Positions 1 to 9,009 of a stretch of 64,000 nt of DNA are shown here, in pieces. Below the pieces are notes generated by a model. That model did no database searches and had not been told where the DNA came from. It saw only the letters and a list, made by a program, of their open reading frames with translations. Origin of the DNA: Pyxidicoccus caerfyrddinensis (lineage in GTDB: Bacteria > Myxococcota > Myxococcia > Myxococcales > Myxococcaceae). Made by a program: the position numbers and the translations under genes. Position 1 is the stretch's first letter. Every line of letters begins with the position of its first letter. The stretch spans positions 248,001-312,000 of the forward strand of contig NZ_JAAIYA010000005.1 of NCBI RefSeq assembly GCF_010894405.1, in the 5' to 3' direction.

Positions 1-143
1 ACCCGGTCACCGCCTCCGCCCGCTTCCACTTCTCCCTCGCGCTGTACGCGGAGGCCGAGTCCCTCGGTCTCACCCCCGACGCCGAGGACACCGCCACCGT
101 CTCACGGCTGCGCGCCCTCACGGAGACGCCGCACCGCGTCTGA
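1..143 (+). CDS. C-terminal fragment of an unidentified protein (cut by window edge)
   Basis: The reading frame is open from base 3 to a TGA at 141-143. It gives about 46 residues (start PVTASARFHF, end TETPHRV) with the G/C third-position bias normal for this chromosome. The segment is helical and Ala/Leu/Glu-rich and shows no motif I recognise. It could be the end of any cytoplasmic protein. The 190 bp that follow hold a possible promoter for the next operon, so it is probably not cotranscribed with it. Confidence 0.5.
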   Translation, partial: PVTASARFHFSLALYAEAESLGLTPDAEDTATVSRLRALTETPHRV

Positions 144-266
144 TCCGCGCCGCCAGCGGGCCCTCCCGTTGGAAATGACGCTCTGCATTGGTCCGTTATC
201 CGGCACTCCGCTTGCCTGGACACCGGACTGTCAACCGATTCACGAATGACCCGTACCGGGCCCGGG

Positions 267-297
267 TTGCCGGTCTCTCCTCGCTCGCGGCTATGAT
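267..297 (+). promoter_or_regulatory. possible sigma-70-type promoter for the uracil-catabolism operon
   Basis: A TTGCCG box at 267-272 and a good TATGAT box at 292-297 are separated by 19 bp, which is slightly long. They lie about 35 bp upstream of the likely GTG start at 336. The TATGAT stands out in this GC-rich DNA. The rest of 144-329 shows no other feature. Confidence 0.35.
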
Positions 298-335
298 GGA
301 GCGCTCCTCGATCACGCTCCGCCTGGGGGGTGCGC

Positions 336-1820
336 GTGTCCTTCATCCAGCTTCCTGAGAGCGTAGTTCCTTGTCGCAACCTGGTGGGAGGTGAATGGCA
401 GGCCCCGGTGGGCGCCACCCTTCTCGACGTGCGCAGCCCGTACACGGGCACGGTCATCGGCCGTGTTCCGCTGACGCCAGCCGCCGGAGTCGCCCACGCC
501 GTGGAGGCCGCGAAGCCCGCTGCCGCCCTCTGGCGCAATACCGCGCTGCGCGAGCGCACCCAGCTCCTGCACCGCTTCCGCACGCTGCTCGAGCGGGATT
601 TGGATCGGCTCGCCAACCTCGCCGCGAGCGAGGCCGGCAAGACGGTGGCCGAAGGCCGCGCCGGGCTCCTCAAGGGCATGGAGGTCTGCGACTTCGCCTT
701 GTCCCTCCAGAACCTCGACACCGGCGGCCACATGGAGGTCAGCCGCGGCGTCACCTGTGAGCTGCGCCGCGAGCCGCTCGGCGTCGTCGCCGGCATCACC
801 CCATTCAACTTCCCGGCGATGGTGCCGATGTGGATGTTCCCCATCGCCGTCACGCTGGGCAACGCCTTCATCCTCAAGCCGTCCGAGAAGGTGCCCCTCA
901 CCGCGTGCGCGCTCGGCGAGCTGATGTGCGAGGCCGGCTTCCCGCCCGGCGTCTTCTCCGTCGTCCACGGTGGGAAGGAAGCCGTGGACGCGCTGGTGGC
1001 GCATCCGGACGTGGCGGCCATCGGCTTCGTGGGCTCGTCCGCCGTGGCGCGGCACCTGTACGCGGAGGGCTGCAAGCGCGGCAAGCGCGTGCTCGCCCTG
1101 GGCAGCGCGAAGAACCACGTCATCGTCGTCCCCGACGCGGACCCGGTCCTCACCCCGCAGGCCGTGGTGGACTCGTTCACCGGCTGCGCGGGCCAGCGCT
1201 GCATGGCCGCCAGTGTGCTGCTCGCCGTCGGTGACGTGGAGCCCATCCTGAAGGAAATCACCCGCCGCGCCGCGAGCCTCCAGGTGGGGCCCGGCATGGG
1301 CGCGCTCATCGACCGGGGCGCGGTGGACCGGCTGGAGACGGCCATCGCCCGAGCGGAAGCCGAGGGCGCGAAGGTGGTGCTCGACGGGCGCGGCAAGCGG
1401 CCCGCGGGCGAGGTGTGGACCGGCGGCAACTGGCTGGGGCCCACGCTGCTGGACGGCGTGCGTCCGGAGATGGAGGCCGCCAAGCGCGAGCTGTTCGGCC
1501 CGGTGCTCTCCATCATCCGCGTGCCCACGCTGTCCGCGGCGCTCGAAATCGAGAACGCGTCGCCGTACGGCAACGCGGCATCCATCTTCACCACCAACGG
1601 CGCGGTGGCGCAGGCGGTGGTGGAGGGCGTGCGCGCCGGCATGGTGGGCGTCAACGTGGGCGTCCCCGTGCCGCGTGAGCCCTTCTCCTTCGGCGGTACC
1701 GGTGACTCGCGCTTCGGACACGGCGACATCACCGGCCCGTCCAGCCTCGACTTCTGGACGGCGCTGAAGAAGGTCACCCGCAAGTGGTCGGCTCGCACCG
1801 ACGGCTCGTGGATGAGCTGA
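336..1820 (+). CDS. mmsA: CoA-acylating methylmalonate/malonate-semialdehyde dehydrogenase
   Basis: This is an aldehyde dehydrogenase superfamily enzyme, about 495 residues, the usual size for MmsA. Features typical of the CoA-acylating (methyl)malonate-semialdehyde dehydrogenases are the stretch TPFNFPAMVPMWMFP (about 158-171), the segment GSAKNH where other ALDHs carry the general-base Glu, and the catalytic cysteine in GQRCMA (about residue 291 counted from a start at 330). The family oxidises (methyl)malonate semialdehyde to acetyl- or propionyl-CoA with NAD and CoA in the cytoplasm. A G-run at 325-330 sits 5 bases before GTG 336, so I prefer that start to the in-frame GTG at 330. The gene is first in a run with the URC1, URC4 and UPRT genes. 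Its likely job here is to turn the C3 product of uracil breakdown (3-hydroxypropionate via malonate semialdehyde) into acetyl-CoA. That role is inferred from context. Valine or inositol catabolism is the alternative. Confidence 0.85.
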   Translation: MSFIQLPESVVPCRNLVGGEWQAPVGATLLDVRSPYTGTVIGRVPLTPAAGVAHAVEAAKPAAALWRNTALRERTQLLHRFRTLLERDLDRLANLAASEAGKTVAEGRAGLLKGMEVCDFALSLQNLDTGGHMEVSRGVTCELRREPLGVVAGITPFNFPAMVPMWMFPIAVTLGNAFILKPSEKVPLTACALGELMCEAGFPPGVFSVVHGGKEAVDALVAHPDVAAIGFVGSSAVARHLYAEGCKRGKRVLALGSAKNHVIVVPDADPVLTPQAVVDSFTGCAGQRCMAASVLLAVGDVEPILKEITRRAASLQVGPGMGALIDRGAVDRLETAIARAEAEGAKVVLDGRGKRPAGEVWTGGNWLGPTLLDGVRPEMEAAKRELFGPVLSIIRVPTLSAALEIENASPYGNAASIFTTNGAVAQAVVEGVRAGMVGVNVGVPVPREPFSFGGTGDSRFGHGDITGPSSLDFWTALKKVTRKWSARTDGSWMS

Positions 1821-1883
1821 TCCGCTTCCCGCTTCCACTCCTCGCGCTCGAACGACTCCCGCGCCCGCAAGGAGGGCGCTCCC

Positions 1884-3131
1884 ATGGCAGACAAGAAGCC
1901 CGTCAATCACATCCGTCTCACCTCGCACCCGGATGGCGAGAGTGTCGCCCTGCGCTGGGGCGACGCCGAGCCGCTGCGCCGCGGCCCCGTGGTGGCCACG
2001 CTCACCGAGCCCGCGCACCGCAACGTCATTGGCACGCACGCCGGTGCGTACGCCGTCTACCGCGCGCTCGCCGTGGCCGCGGGCCAGCTGCCGCAGGACC
2101 ACAAGGCGGACCTGAAGAACACCTCGCCCGCCGCGCAGGTGGGGCCGTACCCGTCCTGGAGCAACCCCGAGCGCATCGTCTCGCTGGACCCGTGGGGCGC
2201 GGTGGCGCCGCAGGTGTTCCGCGCGTACTCGGAGCAGGACGTCGACTTCCGGCCCACCATCGCCGTCACCAAGGCCCACATCAACCTGCCCGAATTGCGC
2301 GACGCGATTGTGGCCGGGCGGCTGAAGCCGGACGGTGACCTGCTCACGGCGAACGGCGACATCAAGGTGACGAAGGCCGCGGTGGACCCGGTGTGGCACC
2401 TGCCGGGCATCGCCAAGCGCTTCGGGCTGACGGAGAGCGCGCTGCGCCGCGGCCTCTTCGAGCAGACGGGCGGCATGTTCCCGGAGCTGATTACGCGCCC
2501 GGACCTGCACGTCTTCCTGCCGCCCATCGGCGGGCTCACGCTGTATGTCTTTGGCGAAATCGCCTCGCTGGCGGACAAGAACATCCCGCTGGCGGTGCGC
2601 GTGCACGACGAGTGCAATGGCTCGGACGTGTTCGGCAGCGACATCTGCACGTGCCGCCCGTACCTGGCGCACGGCATCGAAGAGTGCGTGCGCTCCGCGC
2701 AGAACGGCGGCGCGGGCCTCATCGTCTACCTGCGCAAGGAAGGCCGCGCGCTGGGCGAGGTGACGAAGTTCCTGGTCTACAACGCGCGCAAGCGGCAGGA
2801 GGGCGGCGACTCGGCGGCCACCTACTTCCAGCGCACCGAGTGCGTGGCCGGCGTGCAGGACATGCGCTTCCAGGAGCTGATGCCGGACGTGCTGCACTGG
2901 CTGGGCATCACCCGCATCCACCGCTTCGTGTCGATGAGCGACATGAAGCACGACGCGATTACCCGCTCGGGCATCGAAATCCTGGAGCGCGTCCCGATTC
3001 CGGAGGACCTCATCCCCGCCGACGCGAAGGTGGAGATGGAGGCCAAGAAGGCGGCGGGCTACTTCACCAAGGGGCCCGTGGCGGATCCGGCCACGCTGGC
3101 CCAGGTCAAGGGACGGGGGCTCGATGTCTGA
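1884..3131 (+). CDS. GTP cyclohydrolase II-like protein, URC1-type (uracil catabolism)
   Basis: A 415-residue protein whose second half is a RibA-like fold. Cysteines 244, 255 and 257 (in DECNGSDVFGSDICTC) have the same spacing as the zinc-binding cysteines 54/65/67 of E. coli GTP cyclohydrolase II. VYLRKEGRALGE (about 281-292) matches the RibA YLRQEGRGIG segment. The first 200 residues are not found in ordinary RibA, and no ribB, ribD or ribH gene is nearby. Together with the DUF1688 gene and the uracil phosphoribosyltransferase that follow, this is the URC1 protein of the URC pathway, first described in the yeast Lachancea kluyveri, which degrades uracil through UMP or its derivatives. A clear AAGGAGG precedes ATG 1884. 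The stop overlaps the next start by 8 bp. Databases may call it a GTP cyclohydrolase. I think that name is misleading here. Confidence 0.85.
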   Translation: MADKKPVNHIRLTSHPDGESVALRWGDAEPLRRGPVVATLTEPAHRNVIGTHAGAYAVYRALAVAAGQLPQDHKADLKNTSPAAQVGPYPSWSNPERIVSLDPWGAVAPQVFRAYSEQDVDFRPTIAVTKAHINLPELRDAIVAGRLKPDGDLLTANGDIKVTKAAVDPVWHLPGIAKRFGLTESALRRGLFEQTGGMFPELITRPDLHVFLPPIGGLTLYVFGEIASLADKNIPLAVRVHDECNGSDVFGSDICTCRPYLAHGIEECVRSAQNGGAGLIVYLRKEGRALGEVTKFLVYNARKRQEGGDSAATYFQRTECVAGVQDMRFQELMPDVLHWLGITRIHRFVSMSDMKHDAITRSGIEILERVPIPEDLIPADAKVEMEAKKAAGYFTKGPVADPATLAQVKGRGLDV

Positions 3132-4335
3132 GAGCGAGCTGGCAAGGGCGCACGTCTCCCCCGCCGTGGCCTGGCTGCGCACGCCAGCCGCCATCCGCGA
3201 GCGCTGCCACCAGTTGCTGGACCTGGGCCTCGCCGGCCGGTTGCCGCACTTCCGCGTGGAGCCCTCGCGACTGCCGGTGGTGGTGGACACCGTGCTGAAC
3301 GTGACGCGCGAGCTGTACCCGAACCTGGACATCCCCCTGCACAGCCGCTGGGGCCACTTCGACGCGGGCGGCGTGGCGCGCGTGGCGGAGCTGGAAGAGC
3401 GACTGAAGGATGCGACGCCGCAGGAGCGGGCGCGGGCGAAGTTGGACCTGGTGGTGGTGAGCGTGCTGCTGGATGCGGGCAGCGGGCCGAAGTGGCGCTA
3501 CCGCGAGCGCGGCGGCGGCACGTGGGCGCGCTCGGAGGGCCTGGCCGTCGCGAGCTTCCGCATGTTCATGGACGGGCTCTTCTCGTCGGACCCGGACCGG
3601 CCGCTGCGCGCGGACGCGGAGGCACTGGGGCGGATGACGCGCGAGGGGCTCGCGCACGGCATGCAGGTGTCGGAGTCCAACCCGCTGGACGGGCTGGAGG
3701 GGCGGCTGCACCTGTTGCACGGGCTGGCGAAGGTGCTGCCCCGGCCGGGCGCGCTGCTGGACATCGTCACCGCGCAGCGGCGCAGCGTGCGGGCCGCGGA
3801 GCTGCTGGGGCTGGTGCTGGAGGTGCTGGGCCCCATCTGGCCGGGCCGGGTGATGGTGGATGCCGTCAACCTGGGCGACGTGTGGCCCCACTCGTCATTG
3901 GGCCCGGTGGAGAGCGTGGACGCGCTGGTGCCCTTCCACAAGCTGTCGCAGTGGCTGACGTACTCGCTGGTGGAGCCGCTGGCGGAGGCCGGCGTGCAGG
4001 TGACGGAACTGGATGGCCTCACCGGCCTGCCCGAGTACCGCAACGGCGGCCTCTTCGTGGACCTGGGCGTGCTGGTGCCGCGCGACGTGAAGATCACCAC
4101 GGTGGCGCTGCACCCCGGTGACGAGCCGATTGTGGAATGGCGCGCGCTGACGGTGGCGCTGCTGGACCGGGTGGCGGCGCTGGTGCGCGGCCGGCTGGGG
4201 ATGAACGCGGAGGAATTGCCGCTGGGGAAGGTGCTGCAAGGGGGGACGTGGACGGCGGGGCGGCGGGTGGCGGCGGAGCTGCGGCCCGGCGGTGTGCCGC
4301 CGATTCGCGTGGACAGTGACGGCACGGTTTTCTGA
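3124..4335 (+). CDS. DUF1688 family protein, URC4-type (uracil catabolism)
   Basis: A 403-residue soluble protein starting at an ATG that overlaps the URC1 stop by 8 bp (ATGTCTGA), so the two are translationally coupled. It has the character of DUF1688/URC4: an N-terminal [15 protein letters not shown], the segment [10 protein letters not shown] (about 76-85), [11 protein letters not shown], and [18 protein letters not shown]4 is essential for the URC uracil pathway in yeast but, to my knowledge, its chemical step is not settled. It shows no membrane segment or signal peptide. Position between URC1 and UPRT genes is the standard bacterial neighbourhood for this family. Confidence 0.85.
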   Translation: MSESELARAHVSPAVAWLRTPAAIRERCHQLLDLGLAGRLPHFRVEPSRLPVVVDTVLNVTRELYPNLDIPLHSRWGHFDAGGVARVAELEERLKDATPQERARAKLDLVVVSVLLDAGSGPKWRYRERGGGTWARSEGLAVASFRMFMDGLFSSDPDRPLRADAEALGRMTREGLAHGMQVSESNPLDGLEGRLHLLHGLAKVLPRPGALLDIVTAQRRSVRAAELLGLVLEVLGPIWPGRVMVDAVNLGDVWPHSSLGPVESVDALVPFHKLSQWLTYSLVEPLAEAGVQVTELDGLTGLPEYRNGGLFVDLGVLVPRDVKITTVALHPGDEPIVEWRALTVALLDRVAALVRGRLGMNAEELPLGKVLQGGTWTAGRRVAAELRPGGVPPIRVDSDGTVF

Positions 4336-4361
4336 GAACGGCTGACCCGACGGAGGATGCA

Positions 4362-4997
4362 ATGCAATTCCCGAACTGCACCGTGGTGGACCATCCACTG
4401 GTGAAGCACAAGCTGACGCTGATGCGGCGGGCGGAGACGAGCACTGCCTCCTTCCGGGCGCTGCTGCAGGAAATCTCGCTGCTGCTGGCGTACGAGGCCT
4501 TCCGCGACCTGAAGCTGCGCGAGGAGGAAATCCAGACGCCGATGGCGAAGATGATGGCGCCGGTGCTGGATGGGAAGAAGCTGGTGCTGGTGGCCATCCT
4601 CCGCGCGGGGCAGGGCATCCTCGACGGCATGTTGCAGCTGGTGCCGTCCGCGCGCGTGGGGCACATCGGCCTGTATCGAGACCCGGAGACGCTGGCGGCG
4701 GTGGAGTACTACTACCGGGTGCCGGGGCAGCTGGCGGACCGCGACGTGGTGGTGTGCGACCCGATGCTGGCCACGGGCAACTCTGCGGTGGCGGCGCTGC
4801 AGCGGCTGAAGAAGAACAAGCCCGGCTCGGTGCGCTTCGTGTGCCTGCTGGCGAGCCCCGAGGGCCTGACGAACCTGCGCGAGCACCACCCGGACGTGCA
4901 CGTGTACACGGCCGCCATCGACGAGAAGCTCGATGAGCACGGGTACATCATTCCCGGCCTGGGTGACGCGGGCGACCGGTTGTTCGGGACGAAGTAG
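4362..4997 (+). CDS. upp: uracil phosphoribosyltransferase
   Basis: A 211-residue cytoplasmic enzyme that converts uracil and PRPP to UMP. The type I PRPP loop [14 protein letters not shown] (about 129-142) is intact, as are [11 protein letters not shown] (about 79-89) and the Tyr-rich uracil hood YYYRVP. Length matches bacterial Upp. A GGAGG precedes the ATG by about 8 bases and the gene lies 26 bp after the URC4 stop. In most bacteria Upp is a salvage enzyme. In a URC cluster it feeds the catabolic route (URC6 role in yeast). Confidence 0.93.
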   Translation: MQFPNCTVVDHPLVKHKLTLMRRAETSTASFRALLQEISLLLAYEAFRDLKLREEEIQTPMAKMMAPVLDGKKLVLVAILRAGQGILDGMLQLVPSARVGHIGLYRDPETLAAVEYYYRVPGQLADRDVVVCDPMLATGNSAVAALQRLKKNKPGSVRFVCLLASPEGLTNLREHHPDVHVYTAAIDEKLDEHGYIIPGLGDAGDRLFGTK

Positions 4998-5108
4998 ACG
5001 CGCGGGGACTCTTCTCTCCTGGTGGGGCTGGTCCTTGGGTTCGGAGGGGCGCTGAGGCAGGATGCGCCTTCCGCGAGGGCCGGCGCGCCAGGAGCAGGGA
5101 GTCTGTGC

Positions 5109-5639
5109 ATGCGTTGGATGCGTCTTCGAGCCCGCGGGTGGGCGGCGGGGCTCGGGTTGGTGGCAGCGCTGGGATTCGCGGGAGCGGCGGGGGCGGAGGA
5201 CGAGCCGTGTGACTGCTCCGTCCGTAACCAGCGCGTGGGGCCCGGTGTCTCATGCATCATCGTGGACCTGAATGCGGCTTGCCCCCGAAGCACCGTGCGG
5301 AACGCCTGCGGCGTGCCCGTGCTGCTGGTGGATTGGCCGCTCAACAACGATCGGTGCCAGAGCACGCCGTGCACAGTGGAACTCCAGCCCTTTGACGAGG
5401 CGGCCTTCTCCTTCTACGACCCTGTCATCCAGGGCGAGAGCACCTTCACCGAGGCTTCCTACCAGGTGAAGATTGGCGACGCCGAGCCGCAGACCCTCAC
5501 CGTCTCCGGGGACGTCACGTGCGTGTCCCTCTGGCGCGAAGAGAAACCGGAGGGCTGTGCCGCCGCTCCCGGCGCACTGGCGGCCCTGGGCGTGTTGCTG
5601 CTGACGGTGCCCGTGGCCCGGTGGCGCCGGCGCGCGTGA
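5109..5639 (+). CDS. secreted protein with MYXO-CTERM-like C-terminal sorting signal
   Basis: A protein of 176 residues. Start ATG 5109 is chosen because it follows GGGAG by 7 bases and opens a classic signal peptide (MRWMRLRARGW, a hydrophobic run, then AGAAGAED). The mature part has several cysteines (CDCS near the start) and no family I recognise. The C-terminus runs GCAAAPGALAALG, a short hydrophobic helix, then RWRRRA, which is the Gly-Cys/helix/Arg-cluster layout of MYXO-CTERM tails processed by myxosortases and held at the outer membrane or cell surface of myxobacteria. It lies 110 bp after upp and is probably a separate unit. Confidence 0.75.
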   Translation: MRWMRLRARGWAAGLGLVAALGFAGAAGAEDEPCDCSVRNQRVGPGVSCIIVDLNAACPRSTVRNACGVPVLLVDWPLNNDRCQSTPCTVELQPFDEAAFSFYDPVIQGESTFTEASYQVKIGDAEPQTLTVSGDVTCVSLWREEKPEGCAAAPGALAALGVLLLTVPVARWRRRA

Positions 5640-5642
5640 CGC

Positions 5643-7022
5643 TCAGAACGGCGGGTGGCTCTCGAAGGTGAGCCCTTCGCCGGTCCGTGGGTGCGTGAAG
5701 GTCAGCGACTCGGCGTGGAGCATCAGCCGGGGGCCCTCACGTCCGTGCCGCGTGTCCCCGACGATGGGCGCGCCGAGCCCGAGCGGATGCGCGGTGTGGA
5801 CCTGAAGCTGGTGCGCGAGCCGGGTGCGGGGCAGCAGGGTGACGCGCGTCCGCATCCCGGCGCGCTCCGTGACGCGCCACTCGGAGACCGCGCGCTTGCC
5901 GTGGACCGGGTCCACGAGGTGCCCCTCCGGGGTCATTCGGAGCGGAAGCTCGAGGCTGCCGTGGTCGCCAGCCACGGAGCCGTCGAGCCAGGCGACGTGG
6001 CGGAGGTCCGCCTCGCGTCGCGCGAACTGACGGCGGAGCGCAGCCTGGGTCTCCTCGTCCTTCGCGAGCAGCAGCAGGCCCGAGGTCTCGGCATCGAGCG
6101 CGAACACGACGGAGAGCTTGGAGGAACTCCGTTGCTGGAAGCGGGAGAGCATGGAGTCCCGCTGCCGCGCATGCCGGCCGGGCGCGGACGGAAGCCCGTG
6201 TGGCTTGTCCACGACGAGCAGCCACGCGTCCTCGAACACGAGTCGTGGCTCCTCCAGCGGCACGGGGCCCGTGCTCCACGGTGGTGCCGGGGCCACGTCC
6301 AGCCCTTCGAGCATGTACGGCAGCACGCGCCCGCACTTGGACTGGCAGGCCGGGTAGTACCCGCCCGCGAGCCACCTGCCCGTCACCGGTGGTGCGCCCC
6401 ACCAGAACTCCGCGAGCGCCAGGGGGCGCAGGCGGTGCCGGTACGCCCAGGCGAAGAGCTTGGGCGCGGCGCAGTCACCCGCGCCGCCGGGAGGCGCCTC
6501 GGGTTCGAACAGGGCCGTGAGGGATTGATGTTCCCCGCGTGCGTTCGGGAGCACGTAGCTGTCGGTGAGCTGCCGCCAGAGCTGGCGTGAGCGCTCGGCG
6601 CGCAGGTGTTCGACTTCGTCGCGGTCGCCCGGGTCCGCGTGGCGCAGCTCCAGCGCGCGCAGCTCCTCCTGACCGTCGGGCCAGAACGCGTCGCGCGCGA
6701 CGGGGTCGAACAGCGGCGGTGCGAAGCCTTCGACGTGCCAGCGTCCACCGAGCATGCCGGAGAACGCGCGCAGGTAGCCCACGCGACCGTCCTCCGTGGC
6801 GACGACCAGCGCTCCGAACATCTTCCCGCCCCCGGGCGCGTCGAGGCCGGCGTCCTTCGCCACGTCCCCACGGCGCAGGAGCGACTGGAGCTCCTCGGCG
6901 GCGCGGCGTGCGAGCGGATGCGGAGGGCTCGGGTCGAAAGGACTCGCGAGCCGCGCCGGCAGCTCGGCCGGTGACGGCGGAGGCTCGAAGTACGTCACGG
7001 CGGGTGGGGGCACTGCGCTCAC
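5643..7022 (-). CDS. RluA-family pseudouridine synthase with long N-terminal extension
   Basis: 459 residues. The C-terminal half (about 255-459) is an RluA-type catalytic domain: VDKPHGLPSAPG (about 271-282), the catalytic motif at 307-315 with Asp310, and THPRTGEGLTFES near the end. Family members isomerise specific uridines in rRNA or tRNA. The first 200 residues resemble the extra N-terminal region of some RluA/TruC-like proteins and include GYLRAFSGM and a Cys pair YYPACQSKCG. Oddity: the usual HRLDxxTSG reads FALDAETSG, so the catalytic Asp is kept but the base-flipping Arg (Arg62 of E. coli RluA) is Ala. No S4 domain is seen. Substrate unknown. Confidence 0.85.
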   Translation of the reverse strand: MSAVPPPAVTYFEPPPSPAELPARLASPFDPSPPHPLARRAAEELQSLLRRGDVAKDAGLDAPGGGKMFGALVVATEDGRVGYLRAFSGMLGGRWHVEGFAPPLFDPVARDAFWPDGQEELRALELRHADPGDRDEVEHLRAERSRQLWRQLTDSYVLPNARGEHQSLTALFEPEAPPGGAGDCAAPKLFAWAYRHRLRPLALAEFWWGAPPVTGRWLAGGYYPACQSKCGRVLPYMLEGLDVAPAPPWSTGPVPLEEPRLVFEDAWLLVVDKPHGLPSAPGRHARQRDSMLSRFQQRSSSKLSVVFALDAETSGLLLLAKDEETQAALRRQFARREADLRHVAWLDGSVAGDHGSLELPLRMTPEGHLVDPVHGKRAVSEWRVTERAGMRTRVTLLPRTRLAHQLQVHTAHPLGLGAPIVGDTRHGREGPRLMLHAESLTFTHPRTGEGLTFESHPPF

Positions 7023-7135
7023 GAGGGTCTCCGTCTACCAGCCGGACCTCGGGCTCGGATACAGGCGGGCCGGTTTTCGTGTGCCGGGGGTGATCGGCTA
7101 GGCTCGGGACCGTCCCCTACCGCAATCCCTATCCA

Positions 7136-7900
7136 ATGACAGACCCTGCTTCCCCGGCCGCCCCGGACGCGCCACTCCAGTTCGAGCGCGCCGAGTTCAC
7201 CGAGCCGCGCGCCACGCCACAGTGCAAGGCGTGCGAGCGCTCCATCACCGACACCTACTTCGAGGTGAACGGCCACCTGCTCTGTCCCTCGTGCCGGGAC
7301 ACGGTGGCGGCGTCGCTCACCGGTGGCTCGAAGTCGGGCCGGTTCTTCCGCGCGCTCGCCTTTGGTACGGGCGCGGCGGCGGCGGGCGCCCTGCTGTACT
7401 TCGGCGTCTCCGCGGCCACCGGCTACAACATCGGCCTCATCGCCGTGGCGGTGGGGTGGATGGTGGGCACCGCCGTGCGCAAGGGCTCGGAGGGGCGCGG
7501 GGGCACGTTCTACCAGTTGCTCGCCGTGGGCCTGACGTACCTGTCCATCTGCGCCTCGCTCGCGCCGGATGTCTACGAGGGCATGTCGGCGCCGGACACC
7601 GAGGTCGCCGCGCCGGCCCCCGAGGCCGCTGCCGCGGGTGACACCGCCGTGCCCGTGGAGGAGGAGATGCCCGTGGTGGTGCGGGTCATCGCGTCGGCCA
7701 TCTTCTCGCTGGCCGCGCCCTTCATCGTGGGCTTCAACAGCCCCCTCTCCCTTGCCATCTACGGCTTCGCCCTGTGGGAGGCGTGGCGCCGCAATACCCG
7801 CGCCGTGCTGAACATCGCCGGCCCGTTCCAGCTCGCTCCGGCCGCCGCTGCGCAGGAGCCCTCGGAGGAAGGCGCCGCACGGGAGCAGTCCGTTGGCTGA
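7136..7900 (+). CDS. membrane protein with N-terminal LIM/zinc-ribbon-like cysteine motif
   Basis: 254 residues. Near the N-terminus CKACERSITDTYFEVNG is followed by CPSC, giving two CxxC knuckles about 20 residues apart in a LIM-like arrangement. After this come about four hydrophobic segments (around residues 76-95, 97-112, 122-140 and 183-215) separated by an acidic Ala/Pro-rich loop. The stop overlaps the start of the downstream site-2 protease gene by 8 bp, so the two are coupled and may form a membrane complex. I do not know the function. Confidence 0.75.
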   Translation: MTDPASPAAPDAPLQFERAEFTEPRATPQCKACERSITDTYFEVNGHLLCPSCRDTVAASLTGGSKSGRFFRALAFGTGAAAAGALLYFGVSAATGYNIGLIAVAVGWMVGTAVRKGSEGRGGTFYQLLAVGLTYLSICASLAPDVYEGMSAPDTEVAAPAPEAAAAGDTAVPVEEEMPVVVRVIASAIFSLAAPFIVGFNSPLSLAIYGFALWEAWRRNTRAVLNIAGPFQLAPAAAAQEPSEEGAAREQSVG

Positions 7901-8960
7901 AGCCCTCGCTGTCGTCACGAGCTGCCAGGGGTGCGGCACCGAGCTGGGTCCCCGGCTGCTCACCTGTCCTTCCTGTCACCGGCTGGTTCACGCGCGCGAA
8001 TTGCAGCGGCTCGCCAGCGAGGCCGACGCCGCCTCCGCTCGCGGCGAGCCGGCCGTGGCGCTGGAGACCTGGCGCCTGGCGCTGGACCTGCTGCCTCCGG
8101 CCTCCAGCCAGTACGCCCAGGTGACGGCCCGGGTGGAGGCGCTGAGCAAGCAGGTGGATGCGTCCGGGCTGCGTGAGGTCAGCGCCGCGGCGACGCGCGA
8201 GCGGCAGAAGTCGGGCATGCCGAAGTGGCTCGCCGCGCTGGGGACGTTCGGCCTGCTGCTGTGGAAGTTCAAGTTCGCCCTCGTCTTCCTGCTGGGCAAG
8301 GGGAAGCTGCTGCTGCTCGGGTTGACGAAGGCGAGCACGCTGTTCTCCATGCTGCTCGCGCTGAGCGTGTACTGGGCGATGTGGGGCTGGGTGTTCGCGC
8401 TCGGGCTGATTGCGTCCATCTACGTGCACGAGATGGGACACGTGGCGGCGCTGCGCCGCTTCGGCATGCAGGCCAGCGCGCCCATGTTCATCCCGGGCCT
8501 GGGTGCCTTCGTGCGCCTCAAGCAGTCGCCGGTGGATGCGCGCGAGGATGCGCGGGTGGGGCTCGCGGGGCCCATCTGGGGGCTCGTCGCCGCGGCTGCG
8601 TTCTTCGTCGCCGCGCTCCTCACCGGCTGGAAGAGCCTGGGCGCGATTGCTCATGCGGCGGCGTGGCTCAACCTCTTCAACCTCTTGCCGGTATGGACGC
8701 TCGACGGAGGCCGCGGCTTCCGGGCGCTGTCTCGGAAGCAGCGGTGGATGGCGGTGGCCGTCATCGGCGCGGCGTGGTTCCTCACGGCGGAGGGGCTGCT
8801 GGTGTTGCTGCTGCTCGGCGCCGGGTTCCAGGCCGTGGCCATGCCCGGGGCGGAGGAGGGGGACACTCGCGCCACCGTGGAGTACGGCGTCCTCGTCGCC
8901 GCGCTCAGCGCGCTGGGCTGGGCCGCGCAGCACTGGACGCGCACGGGGCTGGTGATGTGA
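7893..8960 (+). CDS. M50 family (site-2 protease-like) membrane metalloprotease
   Basis: 355 residues. The zinc motif HEMGH (His179, Glu180, His183) lies in a transmembrane segment, and the third ligand motif is NLLPVWTLDGG (Asp271-Gly272), as in S2P enzymes. The N-terminus carries a small zinc ribbon (CQGCG...CPSC, about residues 11-28), then a helical linker. There are about six membrane segments and no PDZ domain. S2P enzymes cut transmembrane substrates such as anti-sigma factors or work on membrane proteins. The start is TTG 7893 preceded by GGGAG and overlapping the upstream stop, which also has a zinc-ribbon-like N-terminus. Confidence 0.88.
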   Translation: MAEALAVVTSCQGCGTELGPRLLTCPSCHRLVHARELQRLASEADAASARGEPAVALETWRLALDLLPPASSQYAQVTARVEALSKQVDASGLREVSAAATRERQKSGMPKWLAALGTFGLLLWKFKFALVFLLGKGKLLLLGLTKASTLFSMLLALSVYWAMWGWVFALGLIASIYVHEMGHVAALRRFGMQASAPMFIPGLGAFVRLKQSPVDAREDARVGLAGPIWGLVAAAAFFVAALLTGWKSLGAIAHAAAWLNLFNLLPVWTLDGGRGFRALSRKQRWMAVAVIGAAWFLTAEGLLVLLLLGAGFQAVAMPGAEEGDTRATVEYGVLVAALSALGWAAQHWTRTGLVM

Positions 8961-9009
8961 AGACCGGCCAGGGCACGTCAGGACGCGGCATCCCGCGAGC
9001 TGTCGAGCC

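Noticed and set aside
312..3332. 1006-codon minus-strand frame across the uracil operon
   Set aside because: Opposite mmsA and URC1, whose motifs are certain. The translation is low-complexity Arg/His/Ala.
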